From Humulus lupulus (Eukaryota; Streptophyta; Magnoliopsida; Rosales; Cannabaceae): DNA of 64,000 nucleotides. Positions 10,265-23,340 of this stretch are shown here, in pieces; position 1 is the stretch's first letter, and each line of letters begins with the position of its first letter. Location of the stretch: positions 91,421,868 to 91,485,867 of the forward strand of contig NC_084797.1 in assembly GCF_963169125.1 (NCBI RefSeq), in the 5' to 3' direction. A program made the translations under genes and the position numbers. The notes below the pieces were generated by a model. The model saw only the letters and a program-made list of their open reading frames with translations, searched no databases and was not told the origin of the DNA.

Positions 10265-13119
10265 TATAATGCTCTACTACCCAGGGACCGTTAAGGTGTG
10301 CATTTTAAACAATGTTAAACTCGCTAATCGAGTCATTTGGCCATAATCGTGTAACGAAGTATGACTAGCGGTTTAGGATTAAAATTTTTGGTTAAGATAC
10401 AACGTTTCAGTAAAACGTTTACTGTATACATTGGGATCCCAAAAATATAATTTAAATGTTAATTACAATAAAATATTTACAACTAGCCGACCTAAGCGGC
10501 AAATAGGGTTTAACCCCAGTTCCTCTTTAAACCCTCGGCCGTGGCGGTCGAGCAGCTGCATATGTACACATCGTCACCTAAGCTCTCCAACTCAAGGATG
10601 GTCCAGCTTTCTTTTGTCTTTACCTGCACCACATAGCACCCATGAGTCGAAGCTTAACAAGAAAACTCAATATGCTCATGAACAGTAATAACATGTTACA
10701 AAATCATAACAGGCATGCCTAGCAATAATAGTTGTAATGCCCCGAATTCTTCGATGTGTTTAGTGGCGGGAATAGTAGGCCGGGAGGGCCATACTTTAAT
10801 TATGCCATTAAATGATATTATGCATGTATACGTGAATTATATTATAATATGATGTTAAATGTATGCATGTGGGTCCACGTTTTGTTTACAGGGGTATTTT
10901 GGTAATTTGGCTCATTGAGAGCATATCTGTATATTTTGGTGCATGCTTGTTTTTAATTGTGAGGCCACATTATGATGTGGATTGATTCGAGTTATTCGGC
11001 ATGAGACGATCCTTAAATATAAATTATCGGTTTGGTCATAACAGGCTTAAGCTCGGGGCTCGGGGTGAGTCTCGGGGTGTTTTGGTGATTAGAGCGTTAC
11101 TGGGAATTAGAGGGTAACGGGATAAGAATATTTGGTATTTGGGAATATTGAGATTAGCAGGAATGGGAGAGCGTTAATTATGATTAATGAGATAGGTGAG
11201 AAATACCAATTTTACCCTTGGGAAGACTTTATAAACTTTAAATGACCTAGGGGCATTAAGGTCATTTGGCTTGGGTTATATGAGGTATTGGTTGGTTGTA
11301 GAAGAACAAAACAAAAACAGAGCAAGGATTCCCTTACCCGTTCATCATTTTCTCTCCTTTCTCCTTTGGAGTTTTTGAGCCCAAATTGAGGAACCAAGCT
11401 AGGAAATCAAGGATTTGAGTTTATAGATTTGGTTCATCCATTGAGGAGGGTTTAATCTCGAATTTGAGGTAAGTTTCAGCCATCAGTTTTCTGGTTTTAC
11501 TCTGTTTTGGTTTAGGTTTACAGCTTGTGATTTCTTTGTGGATAGTTGGAATTAAGGGAAGTTTGGTTGGTGTTTGACTTGGGTTTGATGAGGGTGAGAT
11601 GTAGATGAAGTTTAGGGGTTGAATTGGGTGTTAGGGTGATGTTTGGGATTGGTTTGAAGGGTTGGTTTCAAGGAAAAACGCAGGGGAGGAAAGTTGGTTT
11701 CTTGCTGTTTTGCAGTAAAGAGCCGCGGCACGGCTATGGTGAGCCGCGACCCGCGCTGGTTGCTGAGGAAGAGCCGCCTCTGTCTGAGGGGCGAGTCGCG
11801 GCGCGACTAGGGAGGGTCACGGCCCATAAGGGAATTTTTGGCCAGAAATGAGTTTTTAGCTTGGGGATTCAAGCCTTAGGCCTTGAGATCGATCCTACTA
11901 CCCGGTTTAGTAGGATTCGATGTCTCGGAGGCTAGGTTTTGGTTTGGGACCCTTTGTTATTCATTTTCATTGATGAATCCTATATCTTGGTTATGACCAG
12001 GTGACAGTCAAGGAATTAAAAGATTGATCTTTCTCAAGGGTCGTTCTTATATTAATTTTCACTCGAACCAGAGGTAAGAAAACTGCACCCTGTGTATATG
12101 TGACATGCATGGTTATTCTTGATGCATGTTGGTTGATTAAATGTGACATGCATGGTTATGATTGAGGCATGTCGAGTGATTAAATGTGATGCATGTGATG
12201 CACGAGAAACATGTGGTTAGGGCATGCTATGATTATTGAATATGAGAATGTTCAGAGCTTGAGCCTCCGTGTTTATGCATGGTCCTAATTATGCTAGCAG
12301 TTGTTAAGTAAGCATGCTGAATGCCTTATATTCGAATATTTGACTTATGATATATGTTTAGTGGCATTGCTTACTTGTGTGTGTGGCACCAACTATTCGG
12401 AATCGGCACTGGCCGCGTACTACTGACCTGAGAGTCAGAAACGGCATAAGCGTCGAGGACGCAGGGCCGAATGAAGATTAGATCTAATCGATATCAGCAT
12501 TGAATGACACATATGGGGTATTAATGATGGACCGACCTGAAGGTCGATGAAAATTATAAGCGCTTGGCTAGTCTAGGACTAGTTACTCAGAGCCAGGGCC
12601 TAAGGCCTAGGTGACTGCTTGTCACATGGCTAGGGAATAGTGTTCCATAGTTGTGACTCTAGGGTCATGAGGAAGATTATGTTGGTGACTAATCATCATG
12701 CACCTATCCTGTTTAAGCTAGTGAAAGGATCACTTATTTATAAAGGGAACGGAACCCACCTTAGTGACTTGTACTACTGTCACTACTCTATTCAGGGCTA
12801 TTAGCCCAGTATGGTTACCGGAACCACTAGTGATAAATCACTTATCTGATTGAGATTGACTTGATAGTCGTCCACACAGGAAGGCATGATTCTTTATCCT
12901 AGATACCCATCATTATGTGTGAATCAGTTTGCCTGCTTGGTTAAGGCTATATCTGCTAGGCGTGTGCCTGATGGTTTGATGACATGTTATTACTATTCAT
13001 GAGCGTATCGAGTTTTCTTGCTGGGCTTCGGCTCACAGGTGCTATGTGGTGCAGGTAAAGGCAAAAGAAAGCTGTACCATCCTTGAGTTGGAGAGCTTAG
13101 GTGTCGATGTGTACATATG

Positions 13120-15489
13120 TGTAACGCCCTACTACCTTAGAGCCGTTACTTAGTGAGTTTAAAATAGAAATCGTGCTTTTGGACTGACTCTACGCAGTTT
13201 CTAAAACCAAAAGTGTGAATAAACCAGAATCTAAGGCTGTACTCTTTGAAAATGTTTAGTTTCATTGAAAACGTTAAGTATCAAACATCTGGGATCCCAA
13301 AATAAGGTTTACAAAATATTTACAACTCAAAAATAGATCTACACCAGGTTAACTATCAAAAGAATGAGTTAATACAGCCATATACAAAATGCCCCCAACC
13401 AAAGCAGTCGGGCAGGCCGAACATGTACGCGCCGCCCCCACGCTCTCCATACTCATGGCCGGTTGACTGACTCCTTGCTTTTACCTGCCACACAGAGCAC
13501 CCGTGAGCCGAAGCCCAGCAAGAAAACCCAAATAGTACATAACATATGCAAATAATATAGCTGACATAATCCACTGATAAACAGGAAAACCATCAGGCTA
13601 AACAAGCACGGCCATGCCGCCCCAGAGGCCTTACCAAAGCCTGGGGTCTCGGTCCTCACCGTAAGGATAACTCATGTATCCCTTGGGTCCCACCCTGGCT
13701 ATAGCATCCCATGTGCTGAGTGTTACTTCCGGCCCCAAGGCCGTACCCGGCCTTTGTCGCTCTCGGCCTTAGCCGTTCATTTCATTATAATTGCACGCAT
13801 AATACATTTCGAAATAATCATTCAAACATATAATAATTCATTCAAGGTCATACATTTGCAAGTAAAACAATCTAGGGCCATGCCCTGCAATAACATTGTG
13901 GGCCCATGCCCTAATCCCGGGTGTTACGGTTTTCTTACCTTTAAATTCGATGGCCTTGATCAACCTGACTCCTTGAGCACGATCCTACTCGAGCCCTGGC
14001 ACTTACCTAAGCAAAACCCATAAGTCAAAGTCATTACCAAACCTTGAGTCCAAAACCTAGCCTCGGGACCAATCCCGAGCCCCCGGGGAGTCCTAGATCC
14101 CCAAAACAAAGTGGCGGAATCGAGCTCCGAACCCTAGGTCAAAATCCCTTCACAAAAGCCCAAAAATCCCCTCTGTGAACAGTGCAGCGCTACAGCGCTC
14201 TAAAGAGGGCGCTGTAGCGCTACAAGCAGAACCACCCCATCAGAAACAGGGGCTAGCGCTACAGTGCCCCCTGACTAGCGCTGTAGCGCTAGTTGCAGCC
14301 AGACCAAACCCAAAATCGCATCTTGCGATTTCCTTCTACCATTTCAACCCCAAACTTGTCCAAACCTTTTCCAAACCCAAAAACACACATATCCACACCT
14401 CACACTCATCCCAAGCATCCCAAGAACTCAATCCCAAGCTCAAGCAACCCAAAACTCAAAATCTAACACAATGAACCCAAAAACCAGAAATTCACTCAAA
14501 CAACAAAGATAGGGTCTTAGAAATCATACCGTGGGTGGAATTTCGACCTTGAGTTGAACCCTAGACCTCCTTAGCTTGCACCTTCACAACCTTGACCTGA
14601 TTTCCCCAAAAATCCCATCCATTTAGCTCAAAAACACAATCCAAACCAGTCAAGCCCTAAAACAGAAATCTCCAAGAACTTACCTCAAATTTATGATGTG
14701 ATCTTGCTAATCCCTTGTAAATCCTCAAGTCTAGCTTAGGATCCTTGATTCTCAGCCTACCCTAGCTCTCCACTGAGCTTGACTCCAAGAAAAAATGAAG
14801 GAAAATGGTTGGGAGAGCCACAAACCGTTCTTAAAAGCCAAACCCTTCTGTTTTCCCTCTTTTCTTTTCTCTTCCTTCTTTTTTTTTTTTTTTTTCAGCC
14901 TATAACTCTTTTCTACAAAATCCACTAAGTATAAAGCCCCCCTTTAATTCATCTCTTACAAGCCTAAAGACCAAAATGCCCTCCCTTAATAATTCTAAAC
15001 CTTTATGTCCATAAAGGGGCATTTTAGTCATATTACCCAAATTCCCACTAATTCCTCAAGTGTTCCTAATAATTCCCGCTCGCTACCCAATACCTGATTA
15101 ATCATCAAATATACATTCCTCATTATCAAGATTAACCTCAATATATTTCCAAATTCTCATTTAAACTCCCCAGGCTTAACCCAAGCCGGGTACAGATTCC
15201 CGCTTTGACTTTTCCGCTAACCCGCTCATTCTAGGATCGTCTCGAGTCATAGATCACAGATATCAACACAGTCATGCCCAAAATGGCCAAATTACAAATA
15301 TGCTCAATCAGGTCTACATGCATACTAATTCACATAGTCATGCATCACAAATAATCAAATAGTCATATAACATGCATTAAATCATAATCATGCATTAAAC
15401 TCATTAAAGTCACACACAGAATCCCATTATGCCCTCCAGGCACACTACTCAAGGCCCTTAAGCCTTAATAGCGAATTTGGGTCGTTACA
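13120..15489 (-). repeat. element 1, 3' LTR
   Basis: Starts TGTAACGCCCTACTACC and ends GGGTCGTTACA; 2,370 bp. The inner edge abuts the polypurine tract (15490-15504, GAGGAGGGGATAGT on the minus strand). Open frames at 13356-13574, 13754-14023 and 14175-14474 recur in the other LTR and are leader sequence, not genes. Confidence 0.95.
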
Positions 15490-15504
15490 ACTATCCCCTC
15501 CTCA
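15490..15504 (-). other. element 1 polypurine tract
   Basis: The minus strand reads GAGGAGGGGATAGT directly against the 3' LTR, the expected plus-strand primer for reverse transcription. A similar tract follows the 3' LTRs of B (27519), E (37576) and I (58646). Confidence 0.75.
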
Positions 15505-15525
15505 TGAAAATTTCGTCCTCGAAAT

Positions 15526-18500
15526 TTACCTGAACAACTCGGGATACCGCTCCCGCATATCCGACTCCAGTTCCCATGTCGCCTCTTCAACCTTGCCGTT
15601 CCTCCACAATATCTTAACCAAGGCGATGGTCTTGTTCCTCAAGACTTTGTCCTTTCTATCAAGGATCTGAACAGGCTTTTCTTCGTATGATAAATCCCGA
15701 TCCAACTCCAAGTTCTCAAAGCTCAACACATGAGTAGTATCCGATACATACTTCCGAAGCATGGATACATGAAACACGTCATGAACCCCTGATAGAGCTG
15801 GAGGCATTGCTAACCTATAAGCCACCTCTCCAACTCGTTCCAGAACCTCAAAGGGGCCAACAAACCTGGGACTCAGCTTGCCCCGAACGCCGAATCATTT
15901 TACTCCTCTCAGGGGTGAAACCCTGAGGAATACATGGTCACCAACCTGAAATTCCACACTCCTGCGTCTCTGATCTGAATAACTCTTCTGGCGACTCTGG
16001 GAGGTGAGCATACGAGCTCTAATTTTCTCAAGTGCCTCATTGGTCCTCTGAACCATCTCAGGACCTAAATACCTCCTCTCACCTGCCTCATCCCAGTGAA
16101 TCGGTGATCTGCACTTCCTCCCATACAGCATCTCATACGGAGCCACTCCGATAGTCGCCTGATAACTATTATTGTACGAGAATTCAATCAGGGGGAGATA
16201 CCTACTCCAAGATCCCCCGAAATCCAACACACAAGCTCGTAATATGTCCTCCAATATCTGTATTGTCCTCTCAGACTGTCCATCCGTCTGAGGATGATAA
16301 GCAGTACTAAACCGAAGCTGTGTGCCCATTGCCTTCTATAGGCTCTTCCAAAACTTGGAAGTGAAAGTGGGGTCTCTGTCGGACACTATCGACCTCGGAG
16401 CCCCATGAAGTCGAACCATCTCCTTCACATAAAGCTCTGCATACTGCTCCACAGTATAAGTTGTCTTCACAGGTAAGAAGTGGGCGGACTTAGTATACCT
16501 GTCCACAATCACCCACACCGAGTCATGCTGACCCACGGTCTTCGGCAATCCAACCACAAAGTCCATGGCAATATCTTCCCATTTCCACTCAGGAATTCCT
16601 AGAGGCTGTAATAATCCTGCTGGCCTCTGATGTTCAGCCTTAATCTGCTGACAGGTTAATTATCTAGCCACATAGTCCACCACGTCCCTCTTCATGCCTG
16701 ACAACCAATACAAATCCTTCAGGTCATGGTACATCTTCGTAGAACCTGGGTGCAAAGAGTAGGGAGTGGTATAAGACTCGTCGAGAATCTCTCGCCGAAT
16801 GTCTGGATCAATCGGAACACAAATCCGTCCCTTGTACCTCAACAAACCCATCTCAGAAATAGAGAAGTCCTTAGCTGCCTCAGTTAGGACACTCTCTCGA
16901 CGTTCAACTAACTGGGGGTCCCTTCCCTTTGCTTCCTTAATCCTCTCAAGGAGTGTTGACTGGAGAGTAATGTTGGCTAACCTACCAACCACTAACTCTA
17001 TACCTGCTCTGGCCATCTCTCCGGCTAGTCTGTCAGATATCTGCCTCGAACTATACAGCTGTCCTGGGCCCCTCCGGCTCAATGCATCAGCCACTACATT
17101 ATCCTTCCCAGGATGGTATAGGATATCACAATCGTAATCCTTTACCAGCTCTAGCCACCGTCTCTGGCGCATATTCAAGTCCTTCTAGGTAAAGAAATAC
17201 TTTAGACTTTTGTGATCAGTGTATATCTCGCATCTCTCTCCATACAGATAGTGTCTCCAGACCTTAAGTGCGAATACCACTGCAGCTAACTCCAGGTCAT
17301 GCGTGGGATATCTCTGCTCGTACTCCTTTAATTGCCTTGATGCGTACGCTATCACTTTCCCAGCCTGCATCAACACGCATCCCAGACCCTGTCTGGAAGT
17401 GTCACAGTAGACCACAAACTTCTCATCATCTATTGGCAGGCTCAGCACTGGTGCAATAATCAACCGCCGCTTCAACTCTTTAAAACTGTTCTCACATCGA
17501 TCTGTCCACACATACTTGGTCTTCTTCCTTGTCAATTCTGTCAATGGAGTAGCAATTCTGGAGAATCCCTCTACAAACCGCCGGTAGTAACCTGCTAGTC
17601 CAAGGAAACTTCTAACTTCAGGAACGTTGCTGGGTCTAGGCCAATCTCTTACTGCTTCCGTCTTGCTTGGGTCGACCAGTAACCCATCTTTACTGATAAT
17701 ATGGCCCAGAAATGAAACTTGCGATAACCATAACTCACATTTGCTAAACATAGCATATAACTTATGCTCTCTTAACCGCTGCAACACCAGGCGCAGATGA
17801 TGCTCATGCTCTGTCTCTGACTGGGAGTATACTAGGATATCATCAATAAATACAATCACAAACTTATCCAGATAGTCCTTGAAAATTTTGTTCATCAAAT
17901 CCATAAATGCTGCTGGGGCATTGGTTAATCCAAAGGACATAACCAGAAATTCATAATGTCCATACCGTGTCCGAAAAGCAGTTTTTGGTACGTCCTCTTC
18001 TTTGATCCTCAACTGATAGTAGCCTGATCGGAGATCAATCTTCGAAAACACTGTACTCCCTTGAAGCTGATCAAATAAATCATCGATCCTAGGCAATGGG
18101 TACTTGTTCTTGATGGTCAACTTATTCAACTCCCTGTAATCGATGCACATCCTGAGCGATCCATCCTTTTTCTTAACAAATAATACTGGAGCACCCCATG
18201 GCGAGAAACTCAGTCTGACAAACCCTAAATCCAGTAGTTCCTGCAACTGAATCTTCAACTCCTTTAATTCTGCCGGAGCCATTCTGTAGGGTGCCTTGGA
18301 CACTGGCTCTGCTCCCGGAACCAACTCTATGACGAACTCAATCTCTCGCTGTGGCGGCAATCCCGGAAGGTCTGCTGGAAACAAGTCTGGAAACTCACAG
18401 ACCACTTTGGTTTCATTCGGTCCCACTGCCGTCACCTTGGAGGAATCTACAATGCTCGCTAGGAATCCTATGCAACCCTCCTGCATCAGGTCTCTAGCCT

Positions 18501-20055
18501 TTAGTGCTGAGATCGTAGGCACCCGCGGTCCACTCATCGTTCCCACAAACACAAAGGGTGCCTCGCCTTCTGGTTCAAAGGTCACCATTCGCCGCTTACA
18601 GTCAATTGTTGCCCCATACCGCGTTAGCCAATCCATTCCTAGTATTATATCAAAATCGTCCATATCTAACTCAACCAGGTCCACAAACAATTCTCTACCG
18701 TCTATAACTACTGGTAATGCTCTAACCCACCTCCTAGAGACTACCAGTTCTCCTGTAGGCAATAAAGTTTGAAAACCCCTAGCATACAAAATACTAGGTC
18801 TACAAAGCTGATCAATCACTTTAGCAGATACAAAAGAGTGCGTAGCACCATAATCAATCAATGCAGTAAACAAGGATCCAGCGCTAAAAATCTGACCTGT
18901 GACCACTGAGGGACTGGCCTCTGCCTCAGTCTGAGTCAAAGTGAAAACCCTAGCAAGAGCGAGGCTGTCTCCCTGCCTTGGTTCCTCTTTCTTGGCATGC
19001 GGGCAGTCTTTCTTCAAGTGGCTAGTGCTCCCACAAACAAAACATGCCCTGGTCCGGCACTCGCCCTGATGCCGTCGCCTGCATCGAGGACACATCGGAA
19101 AGCTCCTCCAGCTGTCATTTCCGCCCTCACGGCCACCCATCGAACTGAGAACCCTCCTATCAGAACCATAAGGAGCAAATGAATCTGGTGCTCTCCTCTT
19201 CTGCTCACTGGGGCCGCTGCCCCGACTAGGCCCAGAAGAAGAAGGCACTACCCTCCTGGTATCGCGCCTAGCAGCGCTATCTTTCCAGATCTGATCCTCA
19301 GCCCTCTCAACAGTGAGGGCCTTGTCTACCACTTGCGCATATGTAGTCTCTGGAGCCAGTGTAATACTCACATCGCGGGCGATCATTACGTTCAATCCCC
19401 GTATAAACCTGTCCCTTCTGGCCGCATCAGTTGGCACTAGCTCTGGCGCAAACTTTGCCAATCTGTCAAATACCAGGGTGTACTCGGTGACGGATAACCT
19501 GTTCTGCGTCAGGTTGACAAACTCATCAGCTTTCGCGGCTCGAACTGCCACGCTGTAGTACTTCTCGTTAAAAATGCTCTTGAACTCTTCCCAAGTCATA
19601 GCTGCAGTATCCCTTCGCTGCCTTACCACATCCCACCATATTCTTGCATCATTTCTAAGCATATAACTGGCACAATCAACCCTATCCTTTCCTTCAACTC
19701 TCATGAAGTCCAAGATTACAGAAATCGTACTCATCCACTGCTCAGCCTGCAGTGGGTCTGCTCCGCCCTCAAAGGTAGGAGGTTGCTATTTTCTGAATCT
19801 TTCATACAGAGGTTCCAACTTGTTCTCAGTCACAGGTTGAACCGGAGTTGGTACCACACTCGGCTGTAGTGGTAACCCAGTGGCTGGTGGAGGAGCTGGT
19901 TGCCTCAACTGACTAAGCTCTTCCTCTGTTCTCTTCAACCTAGCCTCCATTTCGGCTAAAATCTACTGCCAGTTCTGAGGAGCAGGTGGAGGGTCCTGAC
20001 CCTGGTTGTCATCCTCGGCCCGGATGTCGCGGAGTCTCGATGATTGGCGAGGCAT
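15526..20055 (-). pseudogene. element 1 gag-pol polyprotein, broken by stops
   Basis: Reading starts at an ATG (20055-20053) opening MPRQSSRLRDIRAED. In order come: Retrotrans_gag helices (about 19735-19330); a zinc knuckle [14 protein letters not shown] (about 19010-19055); aspartic protease with an altered DYGATHSF site (near 18830-18855); reverse transcriptase with FIDD (near 17840-17850); RNase H (about 17200-17450); integrase zinc finger and core (about 16700-15990, with [16 protein letters not shown] and SYNNSY); and a chromodomain-like C-terminus ending RYPELFR (15526). Stops lie at 19963-19965, 19786-19788, 17185-17187 and 16336-16338 (all TAG), 16660-16662 (TAA) and 15895-15897 (TGA). 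Sibling copies show that the TAGs replace CAG and the TGA replaces CGA. The longest uninterrupted stretch is 849 codons (19734-17185). Confidence 0.92.
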
Positions 20056-20379
20056 TACCACTAAATGCCTGCAATCAGTGACACCGCTCATCAGGCATGA
20101 TAACAAGGTCCATTTTCCACCTCTCAATCTCAACAACAACCAAAATCAACAATCCAACAAGACATATAGATACCATACAGCACACAACGGGCCTTGCCCT
20201 GGAATCATGCATATGTTATTTCACTCATCATGCTCATAATAACCTAAGCAGGCACACAAGGCATTCAAGGACATATTCAGATATATTAATCAACCATACC
20301 AATCAACCCTGAGTCGAGCTTTTTAATGGCAGCGTGCGTACATGTTCGGTCAATCTCCAGAACCAATAAACCTTGGCTC

Positions 20380-20391
20380 ACTCTGATACCA
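20380..20391 (-). other. element 1 primer-binding site (tRNA-iMet)
   Basis: The minus strand reads TGGTATCAGAGT three bases inside the 5' LTR, matching the plant initiator tRNA-Met 3' end (TGGTATCAGAGC) in 11 of 12 positions. Confidence 0.9.
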
Positions 20392-20394
20392 AGT

Positions 20395-22768
20395 TGTAAC
20401 GCCCTACTACCTTAGAGCCGTTATTTAGTGAGTTTAAAATAGAAATCGTGCTTTTGGACTGACTCTACGCGGTTTCTAAAACCAAAAGTGTGAATAAACC
20501 AGAATCTAAGGCTATACTCTTTGAAAATGTTTAGTTTCATTGAAAACGTTAAGTATCAAACATCTGGGATCCCAAAATAAGGTTTACAAAATATTTACAA
20601 CTCAAAAATGGATCTACACCAGGTTAACTATCAAAAGAATGAGTTAATACAGCCATATACAAAATGCCCCCAACCAAAGCAGTCGGGCAGGCCGAACATG
20701 TACGCGCCGCCCCCACGCTCTCCATACTCATGGCCGGTTGACTGACTCCTTGCTTTTACCTGCCACACAGAGCACCCGTGAGCCGAAGCCCAGCAAGAAA
20801 ACCCAAATAGTACATAACATATGCAAATAATATAGCTGACATAATCCACTGATAAACAGGAAAACCATCAGGCTAAACAAGCACGGCCATGCCGCCCCAG
20901 AGGCCTTACCAAAGCCTGGGGTCTCGGTCCTCTCTGTAAGGATAACTCATGTATCCCTTGGGTCCCACCCTGGCTATAGCATCCCATGTGCTGAGTGTTA
21001 CTTCCGGCCCCAAGGCCGTACCCGGCCTTTGCCGCTCTCGGCCTTAGCCGTTCATTTCATTATAATTGCACGCATAATACATTTCGAAATAATCATTCAA
21101 ACATATAATAATTCATTCAAGGTCATACATTTGCAAGTAAAACAATCTAGGGCCATGCCCTGCAATAACACTGTGGGCCCATGCCCTAATCCCGGGTGTT
21201 ACGGTTTTCTTACCTTTAAATTCGATGGCCTTGATCAACCTGACTCCTTGAGCACGATCCTACTCGAGCCCTAGCACTTACCTAAGCAAACCCCATAAGT
21301 CAAAGTCATTACCAAACCTTGAGTCCAAAACCTAGCCTCGGGACCAATCCCGAGCCCCCGGGGAGTCCTAGATCCCCAAAACAAAGTGGCGGAATCGAGC
21401 TCCGAACCCTAGGTCAAAATCCCTTCACAAAAGCCCAAAAATCCCCTCTGTGAACAGTGCAGCGCTACAGCGCTCTAAAGAGGGCGCTGTAGCGCTACAA
21501 GCAGAACCACCCCATCAGAAACAGGGGCTAGCGCTACAGCGCCCCCTGACTAGCGCTGTAGCGCTAGTTGCAGCCAGACCAAACCCAAAATCGCATCTTG
21601 CGATTTCCTTCTACCATTTCAACCCCAAACTTGTCCAAACCTTTTCCAAACCCAAAAACACACATATCCACACCTCACACTCATCCCAAGCATCCCAAGA
21701 ACTCAATTCCAAGCTCAAGCAACCCAAAACTCAAAATCTAACACAATGAACCCAAAAACCAGAAATTCACTCAAACAACAAAGATAGGGTCTTAGAAATC
21801 ATACCGTGGGTGGAATTTCGACCTTGAGTTGAACCCTAGACCTCCTTAGCTTGCACCTTCACAACCTTGACCTGATTTCCCCAAAAATCCCATCCATTTA
21901 GCTCAAAAACACAATCCAAACCAGTCAAGCCCTAAAACAGAAATCTCCAAGAACTTACCTCAAATTTCTGATGTGATCTTGCTAATCCCTTGTAAATCCT
22001 CAAGTCTAGCTTAGGATCCTTGATGCTCAGCCTACCCTAGCTCTCCACTGAGCTTGACTCCAAGAAAAAATGATGGAAAATGGTTGGGAGAGCCACAAAC
22101 CGTTCTTAAAAGCCAAACCCTTCTGTTTTCCCTCTTTTCTTTTCTCTTCCTTCTTTCTTTTTTTTTTTTTTTTTCAGCCTATAACTCTTTTCTACAAAAT
22201 CCACTAAGTATAAAGCCCCCCTTTAATTCATCTCTTACAAGCCTAAAGACCAAAATGCCCTCCCTTAATAATTCTAAACCTTTATGTCCATAAAGGGGCA
22301 TTTTAGTCATATTACCCAAATTCCCACTAATTCCTCAAGTGTTCCTAATAATTCCCGCTCGCTACCCAATACCTGATTAATCATCAAATATACATTCCTC
22401 ATTATCAAGATTAACCTCAATATATTTCCAAATTCTCATTTAAACTCCCCAGGCTTAACCCAAGCCGGGTACAGATTCCCGCTTTGACTTTTCCGCTAAC
22501 CCGCTCATTCTAGGATTGTCTCGAGTCATAGATCACAGATATCAACACAGTCATGCCCAAAATGGCCAAATTACAAATATGCTCAATCAGGTCTACATGC
22601 ATACTAATTCACATAGTCATGCATCACAAATAATCAAATAGTCATATAACGTGCATTAAATCATAATCATGCATTAAACTCATTAAAGTCACACACAGAA
22701 TCCCATTATGCCCTCCAGGCACACTACTCAAGGCCCTTAAGCCTTAATAGCGAATTTGGGTCGTTACA
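20395..22768 (-). repeat. element 1, 5' LTR
   Basis: 2,374 bp, nearly identical to the 3' LTR; differences include a longer T tract near 22150. It would carry the promoter: minus-strand GGCTTTATACTTAG near 22203-22217 is the best TATA-like candidate. The leader contains two perfect GC-rich hairpins (21461-21496 and 21528-21567). Confidence 0.95.
21461..21567. repeat. paired perfect hairpins built from AGCGCTACAGCGC
   Basis: Hairpin 1 pairs AGCGCTACAGCGC (21461-21473) with GCGCTGTAGCGCT (21484-21496), 13 bp with a 10-base loop. Hairpin 2 pairs CTAGCGCTACAGCGC (21528-21542) with its exact complement (21553-21567), 15 bp with a 10-base loop. The same pair occurs in the 3' LTR at 14186-14292 with one change. 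Confidence 0.8.
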
Positions 22769-23160
22769 ATATGCAACTGCTCGACTGCCACGGCCGAGGT
22801 TTGAAGGAAAGGAGCTAGGGTTAAACCCTGTTTTGCCGCTTAGACCGGCTGGATGTAGATATCTTCTGTAGTGGACCTTTAAATTATATTTTTGGGATCC
22901 CAATGTATATATTAAACGTTCTAATGAAACGTTATATCTTAACCAAAAATTTTAATCCCTAAACCGCTAATCATACTTAGTTACACGATTTTGGCCAAAT
23001 GACTCGATTAGCGAGTTTAGCACTGTTTACAAGGCACACCGTAATGGTCCCTGGAGTTTAGGGCGTTACAATAGCCCTATTCACGCATGCAAATAAGTTT
23101 AGATAATGATGGTGGATCTTTCCCTCCTATGTGGATGACTTTCAAGTCAATCCCAATCAG

Positions 23161-23340
23161 ATTAGTGATTAACACTTTGAGGTTCTGATAACCATGCTGG
23201 GGCATGTAGCCCTAATCAGATGAATGATTTAACACTTTGAGGTTCTGATAACCATGTTGGGGCGTGTAGCCCTAATTAGATGAGTGATTTAACACTTGGA
23301 GGTTTTGATAACCATGCTAGGGCGTATAGCCCTAATCAGA
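23161..23340. repeat. three tandem 60-bp units inside LTR B
   Basis: Three consecutive 60-bp units (23161, 23221, 23281) share AACACTTTGAGGTTCTGATA and GTAGCCCTAAT with a few substitutions each. Two units of about 37 bp containing TGAGTGACTGATAAGTGAGT follow (23341-23413). All lie in the LTR leader region. Confidence 0.85.

Larger units (their letters stand above)
13120..22768 (-). mobile_element. element 1: nearly complete, young Ty3/gypsy (Tekay/Del-like) retrotransposon
   Basis: A 9,649-bp element with two LTRs (13120-15489 and 20395-22768), a perfect 5-bp duplication ATATG (13115-13119 and 22769-22773), PBS, polypurine tract, and gag, protease, reverse transcriptase, RNase H and integrase in gypsy order on the minus strand. 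The two LTRs differ at roughly 17 positions by eye plus a T-tract length change, so it is the youngest large insertion seen here. At least five stop codons break the polyprotein, so it is not autonomous. The tRNA-iMet PBS and a C-terminal segment ending RYPELF suggest the Tekay/Del chromovirus lineage (inference). Confidence 0.95.
10733..23070 (+). mobile_element. solo gypsy LTR (plus), split by a complete younger element
   Basis: The LTR pieces are 10733-13119 and 22774-23070, about 2.68 kb. It starts TGTAATGCCCCG and ends AGGGCGTTACA. Target sites are ATAGT (10728-10732) and ATAGC (23071-23075), one mismatch in five. There is no PBS, polypurine tract or coding region, so it is a solo LTR. 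A short direct repeat (GTGACATGCATGGTTAT at about 12101 and 12143) lies inside. The open frame at 11624-11851 spans the GC-rich leader block and is not a gene. Confidence 0.75.

Noticed and set aside
13356..14474. Set of 72-99 codon frames repeated at 20631-21749
   Set aside because: They are the two LTRs of element 1; repetition is the LTR pair, and the frames have no domain features.
17185..19734. Stop-codon readthrough or recoding at TAG in gag-pol
   Set aside because: TAGs occur at many unrelated positions and differ between copies, which fits mutation rather than one programmed recoding site.
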